Origin: DASRTE01 sp035316885
Lineage (GTDB): Bacteria; Actinomycetota; Actinomycetes; Jiangellales; Jiangellaceae
Reading direction: 5' to 3'
DNA length: 5,366 nucleotides
Assembly (NCBI GenBank): GCA_035316885.1
Contig: DATHII010000320.1
Coordinates: 1 to 5,366 of the forward strand
Below, piece by piece: positions 1-4,100 of the stretch; position 1 is the first letter of the stretch, and every line of letters begins with the position of its first letter. The notes under the pieces are model-generated. The model searched no databases. It was not told where the DNA came from and was given only the letters and a program-made list of their open reading frames with translations. Both the position numbers and the translations under genes were made by a program.

Positions 1-110
1 TCAGCCCACGCCCCAGCGGCGCGCATCGTCGAAACGTCCAGCCCGGCCTCACCGAGCATGTGCGTGAAGACGCCGGGCGCCTGCTGCGGCTCGGCTACCG
101 GCTCCTGCAC
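1..110 (-). CDS. Partial unidentified gene (5' end only), runs off left edge
   Basis: Reading leftward from a GTG at 110-108, a frame stays open to the window edge for 36 codons, giving residues such as FTHMLGEAGLDVSTMRAAG. About 31 of the 36 codons end in G or C. In the same frame upstream of this GTG, codons ending in A or T are clearly more common, which suggests coding begins here. A Shine-Dalgarno-like GGGAG (119-115) lies 4 bases before the GTG. An alternative in-frame ATG at 170-168 has no visible ribosome site; an in-frame stop (191-189) lies just beyond it. A TATGTT hexamer at 171-166 could be a -10 element for this gene. I do not recognise the protein, and too little is present to name a family. 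It would be transcribed divergently from the VOC gene. Confidence 0.4.
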   Translation of the reverse strand, partial: MQEPVAEPQQAPGVFTHMLGEAGLDVSTMRAAGAWA

Positions 111-198
111 CGCGCTCCCACCGTTTGCTCCGTGGTTGACCAACCCAGCAGAAGTCAAGCCGCGGAACATACGGCCAGTCAACTGCGGTCACAGGTCT

Positions 199-306
199 TC
201 ATCCCGTTCGTTCATGGTCGTCCTTGGCGAGGATCCGCAGCGGCCGCGCCTGATGATCGGCCGCGAGCCCGACCCCGACGCGAATCTCGTCGTCTAACCT
301 CGACAC
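199..306 (-). CDS. Possible 35-residue small ORF, unidentified
   Basis: A GTG at 306-304 opens a 35-residue frame ending at TGA (201-199). GAGG (316-313) stands 6 bases upstream, a good Shine-Dalgarno position. The product would contain a short hydrophobic core (IRVGVGLAADH) and a charged tail ending KDDHERTG. Third codon positions are GC-rich, but the last four sense codons drift to A, as can happen in intergenic sequence. I see no family match. It would be transcribed in the same direction as the gene starting at 110, about 90 bases ahead of it, so it could be a leader or small upstream gene. A chance open frame in GC-rich DNA is equally possible. Confidence 0.2.
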   Translation of the reverse strand: MSRLDDEIRVGVGLAADHQARPLRILAKDDHERTG

Positions 307-329
307 TGCTCGCCTCGCCCGGTACGGTC

Positions 330-345
330 GCGAGAATGTTCTCGC
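330..345. promoter_or_regulatory. Perfect 16-bp inverted repeat, candidate operator
   Basis: GCGAGAA-TG-TTCTCGC is a perfect dyad with 7-base arms and a 2-base centre. It sits 55 bases before the VOC start codon, between divergently oriented reading frames, where a dimeric repressor or activator commonly binds. It does not match the actinobacterial LexA box, HAIR or CIRCE elements as I know them, so no regulator can be named. Confidence 0.35.
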
Positions 346-387
346 TGCGGGAGCCCATGAGACCCGCGCGCGTTCCCACGCTGAGAG

Positions 388-393
388 TAGGTT
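388..393 (+). promoter_or_regulatory. Candidate -10 element for a leaderless VOC transcript
   Basis: TAGGTT fits the actinobacterial TANNNT -10 consensus and ends 6 bases before the ATG at 400, so transcription would start at or next to the A of the start codon. No convincing ribosome binding site lies close to the ATG; the nearest purine run, GAGAG (383-387), is 12 bases away. Leaderless mRNAs with this geometry are common in actinobacteria. No good -35 hexamer is visible in the GC-rich stretch about 17 bases upstream. Confidence 0.45.
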
Positions 394-399
394 TCGTCA

Positions 400-774
400 A
401 TGGCATGCCGTATCAGTGAGCTCGTGCTCGCTTGCCACGACCCCGAGGGGCTGGCGCGGTTCTGGTGCGAGGTCCTGGACTTCATAGTGCTCGATCGCGA
501 AGAGGGCGGCATCGAGATAGGGCCGCGCGAAGGGTTCGGCGGCCCGCAGCCGACGATCATCCTCAGCCGCAACGACGAGCCGAACGGGAAACTCCGGCTG
601 CACATCGACGTCAACGCCACCGACCGCGATCAGGACGCCGAACTCGAACGCCTCCTGAAGCTCGGGGCGCGCCCGGCCGACATCGGCCAGACCGGCGAGG
701 AGCCCTGGCACGTCCTCGCCGATCCCGAAGGCAACGAGTTCTGCCTGCTCAAGGCCCGCCTCGACCCACTCTGA
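400..774 (+). CDS. VOC-fold (glyoxalase/bleomycin-resistance superfamily) protein
   Basis: This complete 124-residue protein has the length and pattern of a single-chain VOC module of the Glyoxalase_6-like type. The N-terminal strand and helix read ISELVLACHDPEGLARFWCE (residues 5-24), matching the family's 'D-PE-LARFW-EVL' signature. The middle strand LRLHIDV (65-71) carries H68, a usual metal-ligand position. The C-terminal strand pair HVLADPEGNEFCLL (104-117) is the family's 'DPEGNEF' hallmark, with E113 as a possible further ligand. The start is fixed: in-frame stops at 382-384 and 388-390 leave ATG 400 as the first usable start, and the fold begins right after it. VOC proteins use a paired beta-alpha-beta-beta-beta module to bind metal and small molecules, probably in the cytoplasm here since there is no signal peptide. 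The substrate cannot be inferred; many such short proteins are of unknown function. A hairpin follows directly, so the gene is probably monocistronic. Confidence 0.87.
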   Translation: MACRISELVLACHDPEGLARFWCEVLDFIVLDREEGGIEIGPREGFGGPQPTIILSRNDEPNGKLRLHIDVNATDRDQDAELERLLKLGARPADIGQTGEEPWHVLADPEGNEFCLLKARLDPL

Positions 775-799
775 CGGCCCTCGTCGGCAACGAGGGCCG
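775..799 (+). terminator. Strong hairpin after the VOC gene, probable terminator without a U-tract
   Basis: CGGCCCTCGT (775-784) and ACGAGGGCCG (790-799) form a perfect 10-bp, GC-rich stem around the 5-base loop CGGCA, starting one base after the VOC stop codon. No T-run follows, so it would be an 'I-shaped' terminator, a form often predicted in actinobacteria. It could also act as a 3' stabiliser of the mRNA. Confidence 0.68.
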
Positions 800-861
800 C
801 GCCCAGGTGGAGGGTGTATAGGCGACGTGTCCGGCCTGCAGTAGCAAGAGAAGCGCTATCC

Positions 862-891
862 AGCGGGTTCCTCGCCGATGCCCGACCCGCT
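862..891. repeat. Inverted repeat in the leader of the large gene
   Basis: AGCGGGT (862-868) and ACCCGCT (885-891) are perfectly complementary 7-base arms around a 16-base spacer. The element lies about 155 bases before the large gene's ATG. It may be a hairpin in a 5' untranslated region or simply GC-rich chance pairing; no known riboswitch class is recognised. Confidence 0.25.
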
Positions 892-938
892 CTACGTTGA
901 TTGCATGGTTTCCCCTTGGGCCAGCCTCCGTAGCATCC

Positions 939-968
939 GGTGGACCGTCCAACAAACCGACGTCCACC
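939..968. repeat. Second inverted repeat in the leader of the large gene
   Basis: GGTGGAC (939-945) and GTCCACC (962-968) are perfect 7-base arms with a 16-base spacer. The arm and spacer lengths equal those of the repeat at 862-891, but the sequence is unrelated. The right arm ends just before the GGGAG at 972-976, so pairing could affect translation from an alternative upstream start. Function is unproven. Confidence 0.25.
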
Positions 969-1032
969 ACCGGGAGACCACGTGCCAAGCACCAGCATTC
1001 GCAGCACGCGCGGCGCCGCAAGGCGAGATATT

Positions 1033-1039
1033 GGGGGGA
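1033..1039 (+). promoter_or_regulatory. Ribosome binding site of the large exported protein
   Basis: GGGGGGA lies 5 bases before the ATG at 1045 and is the best Shine-Dalgarno match near the gene. It favours ATG 1045 over the in-frame GTG at 982, which has its own GGGAG (972-976), also 5 bases upstream. Confidence 0.7.
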
Positions 1040-1044
1040 ACCAC

Positions 1045-1140
1045 ATGCGCGCGCGCAAGAACGTAGTCGGGCTGGTCCTGACGAGCTTGATCATGACCCT
1101 GGGGGCGTCGGTCCTGACGGCCACGCCGGCCGCAGCCGCC
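1045..1140 (+). other. Sec-type signal peptide coding segment
   Basis: Residues 1-32 show a basic n-region (MRARK), a hydrophobic core (VVGLVLTSLIMTLGASVL) and a small-residue end, TPAAAA, with cleavage expected before D33. There is no lipobox cysteine, so this is a signal peptidase I substrate, and no twin-arginine motif is present when ATG 1045 is used. Confidence 0.85.
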
Positions 1141-4100
1141 GACGTCATCAGTTTCCGGGCTTCGGCACAGTCGGCCGCAACTCAGATCCAGCACCGGGTG
1201 ACGATCCCCGCGACCGTGCGTGAGACCGACGCCTTGCTGCTCTTCGTGACCAGCAACAGGGTCCCCTCGGTCGCCGCGACGCCCGCCGGTTGGACCAGGG
1301 TCGGAAGCCGGCTGGCGAACACCGACACGGAGACCATCCTGTACAGCAAGGTGGCGGCAGCCAACGACGCTGGGCGGAGCCAGGCCGTCGACTTCACCGC
1401 GACCACCAAGGCCACCCTGACCCTGCTCGCCTATGACGGCACTGCGGCCGACCCGATCGCCATCTTCGCCTCGGCAGCAGAGACGGTGAACCGGGCCACC
1501 CACACGACACCTGGTGCCAACGTCTCGACCGCCGGTTCATGGGTCGTGTCCTACTGGGCGGACAAGTCCTCTGCCACCACCGGCTGGACCCTCCCCGCAG
1601 GCCAGACCCAGCGCAGCATGTCGGTCGGCATCGGCGATGGACGCATCACCTCCGTGGCATCCGACCAGAACGCACCGGCGCCGATCGGTGCGTCGCCCCC
1701 CCGTACCGCCACGGCGAGTGCCTCGTCTGCCAAGGCGACGATGTGGACGGTCGTGCTCCTACCCGACCCGGCTTCTGATCCGAACGTGGCCCCCGTCGCG
1801 TCGTTCACGGCGAGCTGTCCACAGCTGACCTGCACGGTGGACGCCTCAGCTTCGACCGACACAGCGCCAGGCACGATCGCGTCCTACGCCTGGAACTTCG
1901 GTGACGGCTCCACGGGCACCGGCGTGACGACGACCCACACCTACGCCAGCGCTGGTCCGCGGACGATCACGCTCACGGTCACGGACAACCAGGGACTGGA
2001 GTCTGCTCCGACCACGCGCACGGTCAACCCGACCGCTCCTCCGCCCGCATCGCTCGGGCACACCCGTCTCGTCCCGGACAAGCCGCGGACCAACACCCCC
2101 CGCATCAGCAGCGGCGAGATCTGGGACATCGAGGTTGTCCCGCAGCTGAACCGGGTGTTCATCGCCGGCGGCTTCACCTCGCTGGCGAACACCGTCGCCC
2201 CCACCACGACGATCAACCAGCCGTACCTGGCGAGCTACAACCTCAACACCGGGCTGATCGACACGAACTTCCGGCCCATCTTCGGCGGCGGCAGCGTCAG
2301 GGCTGTCGAGGCAACGCCTGACGGCACGAAGCTCTTCGTCGCGGGCGACTTCAACACCGTCGGCGGAGTAGCCCGACAGAAGGTGGCCAGCCTCAACCTC
2401 ACGACCGGTGCACCGATCAGCACGTTCGACTTCACGCGGAGCACCAACAACCCGGCGACCGCGCTGGCGGCCACCAACTCGACCCTGTACGTGGGCGGCA
2501 GGTTCAGCCGGATCAACGGACAGCTGCGCACCGGCCTCGCTGCGGTGAACACGGCTTCCGGTGCTGTCGACATGTCCTTCGACAACCAGCTCTCCGGCGG
2601 CATCGGCGTCAATGGCCAGCTCGCGGTGCCCCAGCTCAAGCTCACGCACGACGAGAGCAAGCTGCTTGTCGTGCACACCGGTCGGCAGATCGACGGCCAG
2701 GACCGCTACGGGATGGGCATCATCGACACGGCGAGCAAGGAGCTCCTCCCCTGGCGTAGCCGGCTGTGGGACGACAACCTGGCCCGCGTCGGCGGCGTCA
2801 CGCGCATATACGGCGGCGACATCGCACCCGACGACTCGTACTTCGTGGTCAGCAGCGGATCGGGCGGCGACTTGCCGCCGATCAGCGACACCGCGGTCGC
2901 CTACCCGCTCACGGACGCCTCGCTGACCGACTCGGACGTGCAGCCGCTCTGGATCAGCCGGCATTTCGACAGCATCTACTCGGTGGCGATCACTGAGGTT
3001 GCGGTCTACGTCGGTGGACACTTCGGGTTCATCGAGTCCCCGACGTCCGACGACCCGTGGCCAGGTCTCGACAACGTCGGCTACGGCACCGGGCAGGGCC
3101 TGGCCGGCTATGGCCTCGGTGACCAGGTGGTCCGTCGGGACCACATCGCGGCGATCTCCCCCACGACCGGCAAGGCGCTGGAGTGGTACTCCATCTCCAA
3201 CTCGTTCGAGGGCGACAAAGCCATGGAAGCCACCCCCCGTGGCCTGTTCGTCGGCGGCGACGGCCAGTACAAGGGCGGCGTGCAAACCGGACGCGTCGGT
3301 TTCTACGACTTCAACTCGGTACCGTTCCCGGCGCCGGCTCCCGACACGACGATCACGGCCCCGATCGAGGGCCGGGTCGTCACCAACAACGCGCCGTTCG
3401 AGATCACCGGAACCGCGCGGGTCGCGACCGGAAGCGTCGGCCGGGTCCAGGTGCAGATCCAGGACCGCGACAGCGGCCAGTACCTCCAGGACAACGGCAC
3501 CGCCTTCACGACGACTTTCGGCGCCAGCAACAGCCTGAACGCCACCCTGGACCCGGGCAGCGGGACGACTCGGACGTGGAGGATCTCCGCCACAATCGCC
3601 ACGAACCGCAACCTGCGGGTCATGGCGCAGGCGTTCACTGCGCCCACCGGCGGCACGGGCGACACGACCAAGGCAACCAAGATGATCGAGTCGTTCAGCA
3701 CCGAGGATCAGACGCCCACGACGTCCATCAACGGCCCGAGCGGCAGCGTCCTGGCCTCGACGACTTTCACCATGACCGGCACCGCCAACGACGACAAGGG
3801 CGTGAACTCGCTGTCGTTCTGGTTCCGCGACGAGCAGAACCGCTACTTGCAGAACGACGGGACCGTGGATGACATCTTCAACACGTTCCGCGGCACGCCC
3901 GACGTCATCGGAGCCACGTCGGCCACCTGGTCCTACGAGGTCACCTTGCCGCACGAGGGGACGTGGCGCGGCAGTGCCACCGCCACAGACACCACTGGGC
4001 AGGCCGACCTGCGCAGCGCGACCCGCGACTGGCTCATCTCGTCGACGGCGGTGGCGCCGAGCGTCACGATCCAGGAGCCGGTGGAGATGACGCCGCCGTT

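Noticed and set aside
134..145. Small dyad GGTTG-AC-CAACC upstream of the partial minus-strand gene
   Set aside because: Arms of only 5 bases are frequent by chance, and no second copy or supporting promoter geometry was seen.
330..345. The dyad as a LexA/SOS box
   Set aside because: The actinobacterial LexA box has TCGAAC/GTTCGA-type half sites with a 4-base centre; the arms and spacing here differ.
60..419. A plus-strand frame across the divergent region into the VOC gene
   Set aside because: Arg/Ser/Pro-rich low-complexity translation, no ribosome site, and it overlaps the VOC start in another frame.
400..774. Naming the VOC protein as a fosfomycin- or bleomycin-resistance enzyme or lactoylglutathione lyase
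   Set aside because: It shares the fold signature only. The motifs seen do not distinguish substrate, and many short Glyoxalase_6-like proteins have unknown function.
1010..1019. 10-bp palindrome GCGGCGCCGC before the large gene
   Set aside because: It has no loop for a hairpin and is a common composition-driven palindrome in GC-rich DNA.
1031..1047. GGGGGGAACCA resembling the GCGGGGGAACCA box of the c-di-AMP (ydaO/yuaA) riboswitch
   Set aside because: The following GGGGUGAAU box and the rest of the conserved core are absent, and the match sits on the Shine-Dalgarno and start codon, which explain it.
892..1503. A minus-strand frame of about 203 codons over the leader and N-terminus of the large gene
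   Set aside because: Gly/Arg-rich translation, antisense to the signal peptide and N-terminal domain, no ribosome site or family resemblance.
1846..3954. A minus-strand open frame of about 702 codons antisense to the large gene
   Set aside because: Its translation is Arg/Val/Asp/Gly-rich with no recognisable domain, and it lies fully opposite a frame with clear signal peptide, PKD and propeller motifs. Long antisense frames are expected opposite high-GC3 genes.
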